Numbered from the stretch's first letter, positions 36,429 through 45,846 are shown. The stretch is DNA of 64,000 nt from Lichenicola sp964247735 (GCA_964247735.1 CAXTVS010000002.1:62001-126000); one strand, 5' to 3'. Notes: a model not told the origin generated them from the sequence alone. Numbers and translations are program-made.

Positions 36429-36773
36429 ATGCGCGTTCCTCGGATCCCGGTGCTGATCCTCGCCTTGCTGACGGGATGCAGCCTCGGCACGGGGATCGTG
36501 CCGGTCGGCCCGAACCTCTACGTCCTGGCGGAGCAGCGTGCGCCGGTGCTGGGCGGCGGCTTCGAGGCGCACAGGGCGGTGCTGGCCGAGGCGGACGGGT
36601 TCTGCCGCCGGCAGGGCTCGGCGGTCCAGATCCTGGACCTTCGTCCTGACGGGGATCCGTTCACGCCGTACTACCCCACCGCGTTCGACGTCACGTTCCG
36701 CTGCGTCCCGCCCGGCGCGGCGCCGGCAGCGGCTGGCAGGCCTGGCGGTGCCGGAGGAGGTTCCGGTTCCTGA
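36429..36773 (+). CDS. Small lipoprotein
   Basis: A 114-residue protein with the lipoprotein signal MRVPRIPVLILALLTGC (lipobox LLTGC). The mature domain (GPNLYVLAEQRAPVLGGG, ADGFCRRQGSAVQILDL, AFDVTFRCVP) has two Cys and matches the pattern of small alphaproteobacterial outer-envelope proteins with unknown role. The start at 36429 is set by the signal peptide. It is 89 bp downstream of the hydrolase gene and may share its transcript. Confidence 0.65.
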   Translation: MRVPRIPVLILALLTGCSLGTGIVPVGPNLYVLAEQRAPVLGGGFEAHRAVLAEADGFCRRQGSAVQILDLRPDGDPFTPYYPTAFDVTFRCVPPGAAPAAAGRPGGAGGGSGS

Positions 36774-37001
36774 AGCGGGGCCGCCTGCGCCCGGTCCGCG
36801 TATCGCCCGGCCCCGCCGTCCCCTCCGGGCGTGGCGGAGGCTCTGCTGCCGGTCCGGCCGGCCTGGCGGACCGGTGGTGCAGCCGGCGGTGCACCGGCAG
36901 GCCGAGCCGGCGGTCAGGGAAGCGGCGGGCGCACGGTATGTTGGATGGCTGGCTCATGCTGCTAACCTGTCCGCGGCGGACCTCGACCGGCCGCCTTCAT
37001 C

Positions 37002-39203
37002 GTGACGAGGCCGGTGCAGGGCCAGGATCCGGCATGGAACGAGCGCAACCCTCACAGCGAGCAGGTGTGCATGGGTCCCGGTGACGAGGCCGGCACTCCG
37101 GAACCGGACTTCCTGTCCGGCGGCGGCGAACTGGCCGGACTGATCGCCGCCTTCGACTGGGCGTCCACCCCGCTCGGTCCCATCGGCGGCTGGCCGCAGA
37201 GCCTCAGGACCACGGTCGGGCTGGTCGTCCGCTCGCCGGTCCCGATCGTCACGCTCTGGGGCGAGGACGGCATCATGATCTACAACGACGCCTATTCCGG
37301 CTTCGCCGCCGGCAGGCATCCGATGCTGCTCGGCTCCAAGGTGCGCGAAGGCTGGCACGAGGTCGCGGAGTTCAACGACAACGTCCTGAGGGTGGGGCTC
37401 GGCGGCGGAACCCTCAGCTACCGGGACCAGGAGCTGACGCTCCACCGTTCGGGCATGCCAGAGCAGGTCTGGATGGACCTGGACTATTCTCCCGTCATCG
37501 GCGAGAGCGGCCAGCCGGACGGCGTGATCGCCATCGTGGTGGAGACCACGGCCAAGGTGCGGGCCGAGCAGGGTCTCCGGACGGCGGTGGACGCGCTGGC
37601 GGAAACCAACGCCGAGCTGGAACGGCGGGTCGAGGAGCGCACGGCCGAGCGCGACCGCATCTGGCGCTATTCGCGCGACCTGCTCGTCGTGGTGGAGCAG
37701 GGCGGCATCTTCCGGGCGGTCAACCCGGCCTGGACCACGCTGCTCGGCTACCGGCCGGACGAGCTGGTCGGGCGCAGCTTCCTGGAGCTGATCCTGCCGG
37801 AGGATGCCGACCCGGCCCGGCACGGCTATGCGGAGGCCTTGGCGAGCCGGGACCTGACCAGCTTCGAGAACCGCTACCGCCACAAGGACGGGACGTGGCG
37901 CTGGATCTCCTGGAACACGTCGAGCGAAGGCGGCCTGGTCTACGCCTATGGCCGCGACGTCACGGCGGAGAAGGAGCAGGCGGCGGCCCTGCGGCAGGCG
38001 GAGGAGGCCCTGCTCCAGGCGCAGAAGATGGAGGCGGTGGGGCAGCTGACCGGCGGCCTGGCGCACGACTTCAACAACCTGCTGACCGGCATCGCCGGCA
38101 GCCTGGAGCTGCTGAACAGCCGCATCGCCGCCGGCCGGTTCAAGGACCTCGACCGCTACATCGCCGCCGCCCAGGGTGCTGCGGGGCGGGCGGCTGCGCT
38201 CACCCACCGCCTGCTGGCCTTCTCGCGCCGGCAGACGCTCGACCCCAGGCCGTCCAACGTCAATCGCCTGATCGCGGGCATGGAGGAGCTGATCCGCCGT
38301 ACCGTCGGACCAGCGATCACGGTGGAGGTGGTGGGCAGCGCCGGGCTATGGACCACGCTGATCGACCCGAACCAGCTCGAGAACGCGCTGCTGAACCTGT
38401 GCATCAACGCCCGCGACGCCATGGCGCAGCCATCCCCCGGAGAGAGCACCGGCGAAGCCGGTGCAAGGCCGGGCGGCGGGCGGATCACCATCGAGACGGC
38501 AAACAAGTGGCTGGACGACCGGATGGCGCGGGACCGGGGACTGCCGCCGGGGCAGTTCGTGTCGCTCTGCGTCACCGACACCGGCACCGGCATGGCACCG
38601 GAGGTGATCGCGCGCGCCTTCGATCCGTTCTTCACCACCAAGCCGCTTGGCCAGGGCACCGGGCTGGGCCTGTCCATGATCTATGGCTTCGTCCGGCAGT
38701 CCGGCGGGCAGGTGCGCATCTATTCCGAGCTCGGCCAGGGCACGACGATGTGCCTCTACCTGCCCCGGCACTACGGCCCGGAGGCCGATACGGCAAGCGT
38801 GGCGGAGCCGGGAACGGCGCCGCGTGCCGAGCAGGGCGAGACCGTGCTGGTGGTCGACGACGAGCCCACGGTGCGGATGCTGGTGACCGAGGTGCTGGAG
38901 GATCTGGGCTACACCGCGATCGAGGCGACGGACGGTGCGGCCGGGCTGCGGGTGCTGCAGTCGGACGTGCGCATCGACCTGCTGGTCACCGACGTGGGAC
39001 TGCCCGGCGGCCTGAACGGCCGGCAGCTAGCGGATGCAGCCCGGGTGACGCGGCCGGGGCTGCAGGTGCTGTTCATCACCGGCTACGCGGAGAACGCCGT
39101 GGTCGGCAACGGCCAACTGAATGCCGGCATGCATCTGCTGACCAAGCCGTTCGCGATGGAAGCCCTGGCCAGCCGGATCAGGACCATCATCACCGGGAGC
39201 TGA
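37002..39203 (+). CDS. Hybrid histidine kinase with C-terminal receiver
   Basis: A 733-residue cytoplasmic sensor. An N-terminal PAS-like sensor (DWASTPLGPIGGWPQSLR, the usual opening of this group) is followed by a coiled coil, a second PAS domain (RDLLVVVEQGGIFRAVNPAW to RDVTAEKEQ), an HWE-unlike HisKA dimerisation helix with GGLAHDFNNLLTGI (phospho-His about residue 353), the HATPase domain (NALLNLCINARDAM, VTDTGTGMAPEV, GQGTGLGLSMIYGF) and a receiver domain (VLVVDDEPTVRML; phospho-Asp in LVTDVGLPGG). No membrane segment, so it senses a cytosolic signal. GTG at 37002 or ATG at 37071 could be the start. No separate output regulator is adjacent. Confidence 0.9.
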   Translation: MTRPVQGQDPAWNERNPHSEQVCMGPGDEAGTPEPDFLSGGGELAGLIAAFDWASTPLGPIGGWPQSLRTTVGLVVRSPVPIVTLWGEDGIMIYNDAYSGFAAGRHPMLLGSKVREGWHEVAEFNDNVLRVGLGGGTLSYRDQELTLHRSGMPEQVWMDLDYSPVIGESGQPDGVIAIVVETTAKVRAEQGLRTAVDALAETNAELERRVEERTAERDRIWRYSRDLLVVVEQGGIFRAVNPAWTTLLGYRPDELVGRSFLELILPEDADPARHGYAEALASRDLTSFENRYRHKDGTWRWISWNTSSEGGLVYAYGRDVTAEKEQAAALRQAEEALLQAQKMEAVGQLTGGLAHDFNNLLTGIAGSLELLNSRIAAGRFKDLDRYIAAAQGAAGRAAALTHRLLAFSRRQTLDPRPSNVNRLIAGMEELIRRTVGPAITVEVVGSAGLWTTLIDPNQLENALLNLCINARDAMAQPSPGESTGEAGARPGGGRITIETANKWLDDRMARDRGLPPGQFVSLCVTDTGTGMAPEVIARAFDPFFTTKPLGQGTGLGLSMIYGFVRQSGGQVRIYSELGQGTTMCLYLPRHYGPEADTASVAEPGTAPRAEQGETVLVVDDEPTVRMLVTEVLEDLGYTAIEATDGAAGLRVLQSDVRIDLLVTDVGLPGGLNGRQLADAARVTRPGLQVLFITGYAENAVVGNGQLNAGMHLLTKPFAMEALASRIRTIITGS

Positions 39204-39533
39204 GCCCGCCCGATCCGTGGGAACGGCATCGTCGCGTCAAGGCGGGCCGGGCGTGCAACAGCCGCAGGGCCGCCGCTGCCCGAAGGGAACCGTCGGCCCT
39301 GCGGTCTGCGGCATGTGCCTTCGGGCGGGGCGTTGCCGCGGACCGATGGCGGGCGGCAACCCCGGACGACAAGACCGTCATCCCTCCGCACCCCGCTGAC
39401 GGCTTCCCGGAGGCGGAACGACGAGCTCGCCGCCGGTCCGATGCCATCGGGCGATGTCGACGAAGACGTTCCGGTTCCCGGGCAGCGGCACGACCGTCGA
39501 AGCGACACCCTGTCGCGTCGCGGGCCCGTCCGC
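39204..39533. other. Intergenic region, nothing recognised
   Basis: Convergent intergenic region between the kinase and the hydrolase genes. No gene, RNA or clear terminator was seen. Confidence 0.4.
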
Positions 39534-40316
39534 TTAGGCGAGGAAGCGCCGGAGAAGGGCGTTGAACGGTGCCGGTGCCTCGAAGGGAGGGAAGTGGCCC
39601 AGCCCGGGCATCTCGTGCAGCACGGCGCCCTTGACGAGGCCGGCCATCGTCTCGCCGGCCGAGATCGGCGCGTTCACGTCCGCGCCGCCGACCACGACCA
39701 GGGTCGGGCAGGCGATCGAGGGAAGCTGCGCTTCCAGGTCCAGCCCGGCGATCATCTCCCACATGGAGGCATGGAACTCCGGGTCCTGCAGCAGGAGGCT
39801 CCTGGTCGCGCGGTCGAGCATGTCGGGCCGCCGCTCGCGGAACGCCGGCGTGAACCACCGATCGTTGGACAGCTGCGCGATCCTCGCCATCCCCTCCGCG
39901 CGCGCCGTCCGGGCGCGCTCGCGTATCGCCTCGCGTCCCGGCCGGGAAAACGTGCACAGCGTGGCGACGAGGGACAGGGAGCAGACGAGGTCGGGACGCC
40001 GCAACGCAAGCGTCTGCGCGATCATGCCACCGACCGACAATCCGACCAGATGGACGGGACCGGCATCCAGATGGGCGAGCATGCCTTCAAGGTGCGCCGC
40101 CATCGACGCGAAGCTGGGTGGCGCGTCCAGACGCCCGGACAGGCCGTGGTTCGGCATGTCGAGGGCGACGACGTCGTGATCGCGCCCGAACTCCTCGATC
40201 TGCGCGCCCCACCACGTCAGGTCCAGCCCGACCGGATGCAGCAGCACGATGGGGCGACCACCTCTCGGACCGGCCCGCACGAGGTTGATGTCGGACATCC
40301 CGCGGAGTGCAACCAC
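39534..40316 (-). CDS. Alpha/beta hydrolase (3-oxoadipate enol-lactonase-like)
   Basis: A 260-residue hydrolase. PIVLLHPVGLDLTWW carries the oxyanion-hole motif, HLVGLSVGGMIAQTLALR the nucleophile elbow (Ser), VVGGADVNAPI the acid segment, and PGLGHFPPFE the catalytic His. Overall it looks like the PcaD/haloperoxidase branch, whose members open lactones or act on esters. GTG at 40316 is chosen because AAGGA lies 9 bases upstream; ATG at 40298 is the alternative. A perfect palindrome and a decayed TetR gene lie divergently upstream, so this gene was probably the repressor's target. Confidence 0.85.
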   Translation of the reverse strand: MVALRGMSDINLVRAGPRGGRPIVLLHPVGLDLTWWGAQIEEFGRDHDVVALDMPNHGLSGRLDAPPSFASMAAHLEGMLAHLDAGPVHLVGLSVGGMIAQTLALRRPDLVCSLSLVATLCTFSRPGREAIRERARTARAEGMARIAQLSNDRWFTPAFRERRPDMLDRATRSLLLQDPEFHASMWEMIAGLDLEAQLPSIACPTLVVVGGADVNAPISAGETMAGLVKGAVLHEMPGLGHFPPFEAPAPFNALLRRFLA

Positions 40317-40388
40317 CAGCGTCGATCCTTCATGACAGGCGCAGCCGCAGGAGCGCGTTCAGTACTTTTTCATGGAACCGAATGCCAC

Positions 40389-40411
40389 TTACGCTACATG
40401 ACGTAGCGTAA
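40389..40411. promoter_or_regulatory. Perfect palindrome, probable TetR operator
   Basis: TTACGCTAC and GTAGCGTAA are perfect 9-bp inverted repeats around ATGAC. Size and symmetry fit operators of TetR-family regulators. It lies between the divergent starts of the alpha/beta hydrolase gene and the decayed TetR gene. Confidence 0.75.
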
Positions 40412-40433
40412 TACAGCGCCACTTCAAGATCGC

Positions 40434-40937
40434 GTGGAGTCTGAACGACAGGGCGTTCGCCGTGAGTCCGGGGACCGGTCCGAGGTCCCGATCGCCAAGC
40501 CGGACCGTCCGGCCGGATGGCCGCGCAGCGAGGACGCGCGGCGTGCCGTGCTGGACGCCACCCATGCGCTCCTCGTGGAGAAGGGCCTCGCCAGCTTCTC
40601 CACGGAGGCCGTCGCGTCGCGCCCCGGCGTCGCGCGGACCTCGACCCATCGCTGGTGGCCCCGCCAGGAGCCTGCTCGCGATCGAAAGCTTCCTCGACGC
40701 GTTGGCGCCGCCTCGGTCATCGCGCAGGCGCAGAGCGAGCCGGCGATCCGCCAGACGTTCCGGGAAGCGTTCTCCGAGCCGCTGCGCCAGGAAAGCGCCT
40801 GGCTCCTGGAGCACGGCATCGAGCACGGCGCGTTCCATGCCGACCTTGACGTGCCGGTGGTTCTCGATGCCGCCTGGTCGGGCGTGCCGTCCGACACCGT
40901 GCTGCGGGGCTGCCTGGCAGAGCAGCCGGCACCGTGA
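40434..40937 (+). pseudogene. TetR-family regulator, decayed paralogue
   Basis: The frame opens with a good TetR helix-turn-helix (STEAVASRPGVARTSTHRWW) and closely follows the intact protein at 7198-7863. After WWP the frame shifts by one base: the expected SLLAIESFLDA is read in another frame. A deletion of roughly 35 codons then restores the frame at SVIAQAQ. A second, in-frame loss of 17 codons near the end joins two copies of the LDAA-coding direct repeat seen in the intact gene. The DNA-binding half could still be made, but the ligand domain is destroyed. Confidence 0.75.
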
Positions 40938-41118
40938 CCGCTCCTGCGTCCCGACCAGCCGTCGCGCTCCGGCCGCGCCGCTGCCGCGGACAAGGCTGGC
41001 GGATGGCGGCAGCGCTTCCTGCCGCAGGTGCGCACACCGCCAGCGATCGTGGCCCGGCAACCGCTTCCGGGCGGGACGCGCCGTCGATGGATGGCGCTGG
41101 TTCCCGACGGCACCCCAT

Positions 41119-42270
41119 ATGAACGCGATGGATCGCAGCTTTCCCCTGACCCGCGCCGACGGGCTTGCCCGTTTGTCCGCGTTCGCCGCCAGCATGGGCA
41201 GCGCTTACGCCGACGGCCGCAACACCGATCGCGGTCCTGACAAGGCGGCGACCACCTCGGCGCTGTCACCCTACCTGCGCCGCCGGCTGCTGCTGGAGCG
41301 GGAGGTGGCGGGGGCGGCGCTGGACGCGCACGGATCCCGTGCCGCCGAGCGGTTCGTCCACGAGGTGTTCTGGCGCAGCTACTTCAAGGGCCACCTGGAA
41401 ACGCGGCCGGCGCTGTGGGCGGAGTACGGGCGCCTGGTCGCGGAAGGCAGGGCGCAGATGGCGGCCAGCTCCGGGCTGCGCCGCGCGGTCGAGCAGGCGA
41501 CGGCGGGGCGCACCGGCATCGACGGCTTCGACAACTGGGCCTGTGAGCTCGAGGAGACCGGCTGGCTGCACAACCACGCCCGCATGTGGTTCGCCTCGAT
41601 CTGGATCTTCACCCTGCGGCTGCCCTGGGCGCTGGGGGCCGACCTGTTCCTGCGCCGGCTGATCGACGGCGATCCGGCCAGCAACACGCTGTCGTGGCGC
41701 TGGGTGGCCGGGCTGCACACGCGCGGCAAGCCGTACGCGGCACGCGCCGAGAACATCCGGCGCTACACCGACGGCCGCTTCGATCCGGCCGGGCTGGCGG
41801 AGAACCCGACGGCGCTGCAGGAGGAGACGACGGTGGCAATGGAGCCGCTGCCGCCGCCGGACACGGCACCGCAGGGCGACGTGGCGCTTCTCGTGCACGG
41901 GGATGACCTGAACCCGGAAACGCTGCCGCTGCGTGGGGCTCGGGTGCGCCGGGTCGGCGGGCTGCTTGCGCACCCGGACGAAGCCTCGGCGCGTGTGGTG
42001 GCCGCCAACCAGCAGGCCATGGCAGACGCGCTGGCGCGGGCGGAAGCCCATTTCGGCTGTCCGGCCGGGCTGGTGACGGAGGGCTGGGCGGAGGATCTTC
42101 CGGTGCTGGCGGCCTGGGCGCCGGTCGGCCCATCTGCCTCGGCGCTGCCGCCCTGCCTGCGCCTGCGCCGCAGCTGGGACAGCCTGAGCTGGCCGCAGGC
42201 CGGCCGCGGCTTCTTCCAGATGAAGTCGGCGATCCCGGCGATCCTGGCGGCGGAAGGCCTGCCAGGCTGA
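41119..42270 (+). CDS. Photolyase/cryptochrome-like FAD-binding protein
   Basis: A 383-residue protein that begins directly with the FAD-binding helical domain of DNA photolyases: LSPYLRRRLLLEREV, RFVHEVFWRSYFKGHLE, GFDNWACELEETGWLHNHAR (the Asn/Asp-rich FAD and DNA contact region), MWFASIWIFTLRLPW and GDPASNTLSWRWVAGLHTRG. The usual N-terminal antenna domain is missing; instead a Rossmann-like segment follows at the C-terminus (VALLVHGDDLNPETLPLRGA onward). The order looks permuted. DNA repair or blue-light sensing are both possible. No obvious ribosome binding site; ATG at 41128 is an alternative. Confidence 0.82.
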   Translation: MNAMDRSFPLTRADGLARLSAFAASMGSAYADGRNTDRGPDKAATTSALSPYLRRRLLLEREVAGAALDAHGSRAAERFVHEVFWRSYFKGHLETRPALWAEYGRLVAEGRAQMAASSGLRRAVEQATAGRTGIDGFDNWACELEETGWLHNHARMWFASIWIFTLRLPWALGADLFLRRLIDGDPASNTLSWRWVAGLHTRGKPYAARAENIRRYTDGRFDPAGLAENPTALQEETTVAMEPLPPPDTAPQGDVALLVHGDDLNPETLPLRGARVRRVGGLLAHPDEASARVVAANQQAMADALARAEAHFGCPAGLVTEGWAEDLPVLAAWAPVGPSASALPPCLRLRRSWDSLSWPQAGRGFFQMKSAIPAILAAEGLPG

Positions 42271-42336
42271 AAAGCCGGCAGCCCATCCCGGTCAAACGCC
42301 GCACCGCGATCGTCTTCAACAGGTGGGGAAGATGAT

Positions 42337-43614
42337 CTAGCCCAGCACCGACAGCGCCTGCGTCAGGTCGGCCACTAGGTCGTCCGGGTTCTCGAGCCCG
42401 ATGCTGAGCCGGATCAGGCCGTCGGTGACGCCGATGCGCGCGCGCAGCTCGGCCGGCACCCCGGAGTGGGTGGTCGAGGCCGGATGGCAGGCGAGCGACT
42501 CGGTGCCGCCCAGGCTGACCGCCAGCTTGAACAGGCGGAGCCGGTTCAGCACACGGAACGCCTCCGGCTGCCCGCCCGCGATCTCGATGGCAAACGTCGA
42601 GCCCGGGCCGGTGCACTGCGCCGCATAGATCCGCCGCACCACCTCGCTGCCGCGCTCCCGGCCGAGCGCGTGCACCGCGACCACCCGGGGATGGACGTCC
42701 ATGGCGCGGATCACGGCGTCGGCGTGCCCGGCCGCGGCGCGTACCCGCACCGCCAGCGTTTCCAGCGACCGGCCGACCATCCAGCATGAATGCGGGTCGA
42801 GCTGGGTGCCGATCGCGCTGCGCAGCAGGCGGATCGGCCGCAGCAGCGCGTGGGGCCCCACCACCGTGCCGCCGATCAGGTCGCTGTGGCCGCCGATGTA
42901 CTTGGTCAGCGACGCCACCACCAGGTCGGCGCCGTGCCGCAGCGGCTGCTGGAACACCGGGCTCAGCATGGTGTTGTCGCACAGCACCAGCGGACGCAGC
43001 CCGGTCGCCTCCCCCACCCGGTCCGACGCCGCCCGCACCGCGGCGATGTCGACCAGCGTGTTCAGCGGGTTCGACGGCGTCTCGATCATGACCAGGCTGA
43101 GCCGGCCGAGACGGCCGGCGGCACGGGCGGCGTCGTGGATCGCCTGGGCGTCGCCGCCGTCCGGGAAGCCGTGAGCCGTGATGCCGAAGTTGGCCAGGGT
43201 GCGTGTCAGCAGGGTCTCGGTGCCGCCGTAGAGCGGCTGGCTGTGCAGGATGACGTCGCCGGGCCGCGCGGTGGCCAGGATCGCGGTGGTGATCGCGGCC
43301 ATGCCGGAGCTGAACGCCAGCGCCGCCTCCCCCGCCTCGTAGATCGCCAGGCGGTCCTCGATGATCTCGCTGTTGGGATGGTTGAACCGGGAGTACACCA
43401 GCCCTGCCCCGCCGTCGGGCGCCGGCTTGCGCCCGGCGACCACGTCGAAGAAGTCGCGCCCCTCCTCGGCCGAGCCGAACACGAAGGTCGAGGTCAGGAA
43501 CACCGGCGGCTTGACCGAGCCCTCCGACAGCGACGGGTCGTAGCCGTAGCCGAGCATCAGCGTTTCCGGCGCCAGCGCGCGGTCGCCGATCGTCCTGTCG
43601 TGGCTGTCTCCCAT
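42337..43614 (-). CDS. Cystathionine gamma-synthase/methionine gamma-lyase-family enzyme
   Basis: A 425-residue PLP enzyme of the trans-sulfuration family. Visible are YSRFNHPNSEIIEDRLAIYE near 80, ALAFSSGMAAITTAI, HSQPLYGGTETLL, the cofactor Asp segment LVLCDNTMLSPVFQQPL, the PLP-binding Lys in SLTKYIGGHSDLIGG near 235, and AVSLGGTESLACHPASTTHS near 365. Cys/Met metabolism by gamma-replacement or gamma-elimination is expected, but substrate choice cannot be set. It is divergent from an amino-acid permease gene, which may supply the substrate. Confidence 0.9.
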   Translation of the reverse strand: MGDSHDRTIGDRALAPETLMLGYGYDPSLSEGSVKPPVFLTSTFVFGSAEEGRDFFDVVAGRKPAPDGGAGLVYSRFNHPNSEIIEDRLAIYEAGEAALAFSSGMAAITTAILATARPGDVILHSQPLYGGTETLLTRTLANFGITAHGFPDGGDAQAIHDAARAAGRLGRLSLVMIETPSNPLNTLVDIAAVRAASDRVGEATGLRPLVLCDNTMLSPVFQQPLRHGADLVVASLTKYIGGHSDLIGGTVVGPHALLRPIRLLRSAIGTQLDPHSCWMVGRSLETLAVRVRAAAGHADAVIRAMDVHPRVVAVHALGRERGSEVVRRIYAAQCTGPGSTFAIEIAGGQPEAFRVLNRLRLFKLAVSLGGTESLACHPASTTHSGVPAELRARIGVTDGLIRLSIGLENPDDLVADLTQALSVLG

Positions 43615-43758
43615 CACCCGTCTCCTCGTGCGCATCCTGGTCCGTCGGCACGATGCGCCGGTCCGCTGCGCGATGCACGCCAAAGCGCCCGGGGCGCGCC
43701 GTCGTCCCCGCAGGCGAAACGTGTTGCGCCGCCACCAGGGGGCGTGCAGCCTCGGCCG

Positions 43759-45087
43759 ATGACCAACCAGGTGCAGCGCGACGCCGTCCTGCGCCGGCAC
43801 ATCGGCCCGCTGGCGCTGGCGGCCGCGGTGGTGAACGGCGTGGTCGGCGCCGGCATCTTCACCCTGCCCGCCGCCATGGCGCAGGCGGCGGGCGGGCACG
43901 CCCCGCTCGCGTATCTGCTGTGCGCGGCGGCGATGAGCGCCGTGGTGCTGTGCTTCGCCGAGGCCGGCAGCCGGCTGCCGACCAGCGGCGGCGTCTACGG
44001 CACGGTGACGTTCGCGTTCGGGCCGCTGGCCGGCTTCGTGTGCGGGATCCTGACCTGGATGGCCAGCGTGCTGGCCTGCGGCGGCATCGCCGGCGCGCTG
44101 GCCGGCACGGTCGGCACCGTGGTGCCGGCGCTGGCGTCGGGGCCGGGCCGGGCGACGGTGATCCTGTCGGCGATCGGCGCCACCGCCGTGGTCAACCTGC
44201 GCGGCGTGCGGCAGGCGGCCTGGATGATCTCGGCCGTCACGGCCGTCAAGCTGGTGCCGCTGCTGCTGTTCGTGATGGTGGGCGCTGTGGCCCTGGCTGC
44301 GGGCGGCGTGCCCCGCCCTCCGCCGCTGCCCGCGACGCATGGGGCGGGGCTGGCCGATGCGGTAATCCTGGGGATCTTCGCGTTCAGCGGCATGGAAACG
44401 CCGCTCGCCGCCAGCGGCGAGGTCGCGGACGGTCACCGCGTCGTGCCGCGGGCGCTGTTCGCGGCGATGGCGTTCGTGCTGGTGCTCTACGTCGGCATCC
44501 AGCTGGTGGCGCAGCGCCTGCTGGGCGCGCAGCTGGTCGGCCAGCCGGCGCCGCTCGCCGCCGCGGCGTCGCTCGCCGGACCGCTGGCACGGGCGGTGCT
44601 GGTGGCGGGGACCGGCCTGTCCATGCTGGGCTGGATGGGCAGCGACATCCTGGGCGCGCCGCGCATCCTGTTCGCCTTTGCCCGGGACGGGCTGCTGCCC
44701 CGCATCCTGGGCCACGCCAGCCCGCGCAGCCACGCGCCGGACGTCGCCATCCTGGTTCACGCCGCGATCGCGGCCGGGCTTGCGCTGTCGGGAAGCTTCA
44801 CCGGCCTGATCGTGGCCTCCACGCTCAACACCGCCGGGCTGTACTTCCTTGCCTGCGGCGCCGCCTGGGTGCTGCACCGGCGCGGCACCCGCACCCTGGG
44901 CGAGCCGGTGAGCTTCAGGCTGCTGCCGGCGGCCTCGCTGTGCGGCATGACGGCAATGGTGCTGCTGGCCTGCGCGGCGCCGCGCGACGAGCTGCTGGGA
45001 CTCGTCGCCGTGATCGCGGCCAGCGTCGTGCTCTATGCGGCGATGCGCCGGATCATCCCGGTCGGACGCCAAACCCACCTGTCCTGA
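43759..45087 (+). CDS. APC-family amino-acid permease
   Basis: A 442-residue, 12-helix transporter of the APC superfamily. The unwound helix-1 motif VVNGVVGAGIFTLPAAMA near residue 25 is the amino-acid backbone binding site; SRLPTSGGVYGTVTFAFGPL, IFAFSGMETPLAASGEV (helix 6) and APRILFAFARDGLLP are also family features. The substrate is not predictable. It is divergent from the cystathionine gamma-synthase-family gene with 144 bp between, suggesting joint regulation. Confidence 0.9.
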   Translation: MTNQVQRDAVLRRHIGPLALAAAVVNGVVGAGIFTLPAAMAQAAGGHAPLAYLLCAAAMSAVVLCFAEAGSRLPTSGGVYGTVTFAFGPLAGFVCGILTWMASVLACGGIAGALAGTVGTVVPALASGPGRATVILSAIGATAVVNLRGVRQAAWMISAVTAVKLVPLLLFVMVGAVALAAGGVPRPPPLPATHGAGLADAVILGIFAFSGMETPLAASGEVADGHRVVPRALFAAMAFVLVLYVGIQLVAQRLLGAQLVGQPAPLAAAASLAGPLARAVLVAGTGLSMLGWMGSDILGAPRILFAFARDGLLPRILGHASPRSHAPDVAILVHAAIAAGLALSGSFTGLIVASTLNTAGLYFLACGAAWVLHRRGTRTLGEPVSFRLLPAASLCGMTAMVLLACAAPRDELLGLVAVIAASVVLYAAMRRIIPVGRQTHLS

Positions 45088-45252
45088 CCGCAAGGCTCGC
45101 GCGAGCGGCGTTGCGGCCGACCAGCGGCTTCTATTCGATACCGCCGGCCGGATGGTCGAAGCCGGGCCCGCAGGGAACGGCGGATCCGTCAGGAACCAGG
45201 AAGGTCCAGGGCGATCCGGGACGCGACATCGCCTGGCTGCCTGCGGCGGCCG

Positions 45253-45846
45253 TCAGGCGTGACGCCAGAGCTGCGTGAGCGGGCCGTCCGCGCCGGCCAG
45301 CGGATCCGCCGACGGGAAGGACAGGTGTTCCATGCGCGCCAGGGCGTCGGACGACAGCCGGCTGCGGCAGATGTCCCAGGTCTGGCCGGGCGGATAGGCG
45401 CCGACCACCAGGAACCCGTCATCCCCGTCCAGCCTGCAATGCCCGGTGCCGGCGGGCAGCACCGCCACGTCGCCGGCGCGCACGTCGACGATGCGCCCGT
45501 CCGGGCCACCCAGCATCAGGCGCGCGGCGCCTCCGGCGAACCCCAGGACCTCATGCGCAGTGGAATGGAAATGGTGGAACGGGTACACGCCGTTGCGCCA
45601 CTGCGGCGGCCAGCCGTTGCGGGTGAACAGCGCCTCGTGCGAGGACGCGGGATCGTCCCCCGCCACCGGCAGGGCAGCCCGGTACAGGATCACCGGAAGA
45701 CGGTCGTTGTTCGGCACCCAGCCGTTCCGGGCCAGCAGGAACGACTCCACCGTCCCGTCCAACCCCGCCGCCTCCGCGCCCGTCCTCGTCAGCATGATCC
45801 CGAGGCTGGCGAGCAGGGCCTGGAACTGGCGCCGATCAAGGTTCAT
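45253..45846 (-). CDS. Cupin-domain protein
   Basis: A 197-residue protein with a single cupin barrel. The metal-binding motif 1 is FHHFHSTAHEVLGFAGG (His, His and Glu) and motif 2 is VLPAGTGHCRLDG (His). The N-terminus, RRQFQALLASLGIML, resembles a weak signal or membrane-associated helix. Related to the YjlB-like cupins of unknown activity. GGAAGG precedes the ATG. It lies alone between the APC permease and the CPBP protease genes. Confidence 0.82.
   Translation of the reverse strand: MNLDRRQFQALLASLGIMLTRTGAEAAGLDGTVESFLLARNGWVPNNDRLPVILYRAALPVAGDDPASSHEALFTRNGWPPQWRNGVYPFHHFHSTAHEVLGFAGGAARLMLGGPDGRIVDVRAGDVAVLPAGTGHCRLDGDDGFLVVGAYPPGQTWDICRSRLSSDALARMEHLSFPSADPLAGADGPLTQLWRHA

Noticed and set aside
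43615..43758. SAM-responsive riboswitch upstream of the cystathionine gamma-synthase-family gene
   Set aside because: The 144-bp divergent region lacks recognisable SAM-II or other riboswitch conserved segments.
43615..45093. Long N-terminal extension of the cystathionine gamma-synthase-family gene
   Set aside because: The open frame runs on antisense to the APC permease; the enzyme's homology begins at MGDSHDR (43614).
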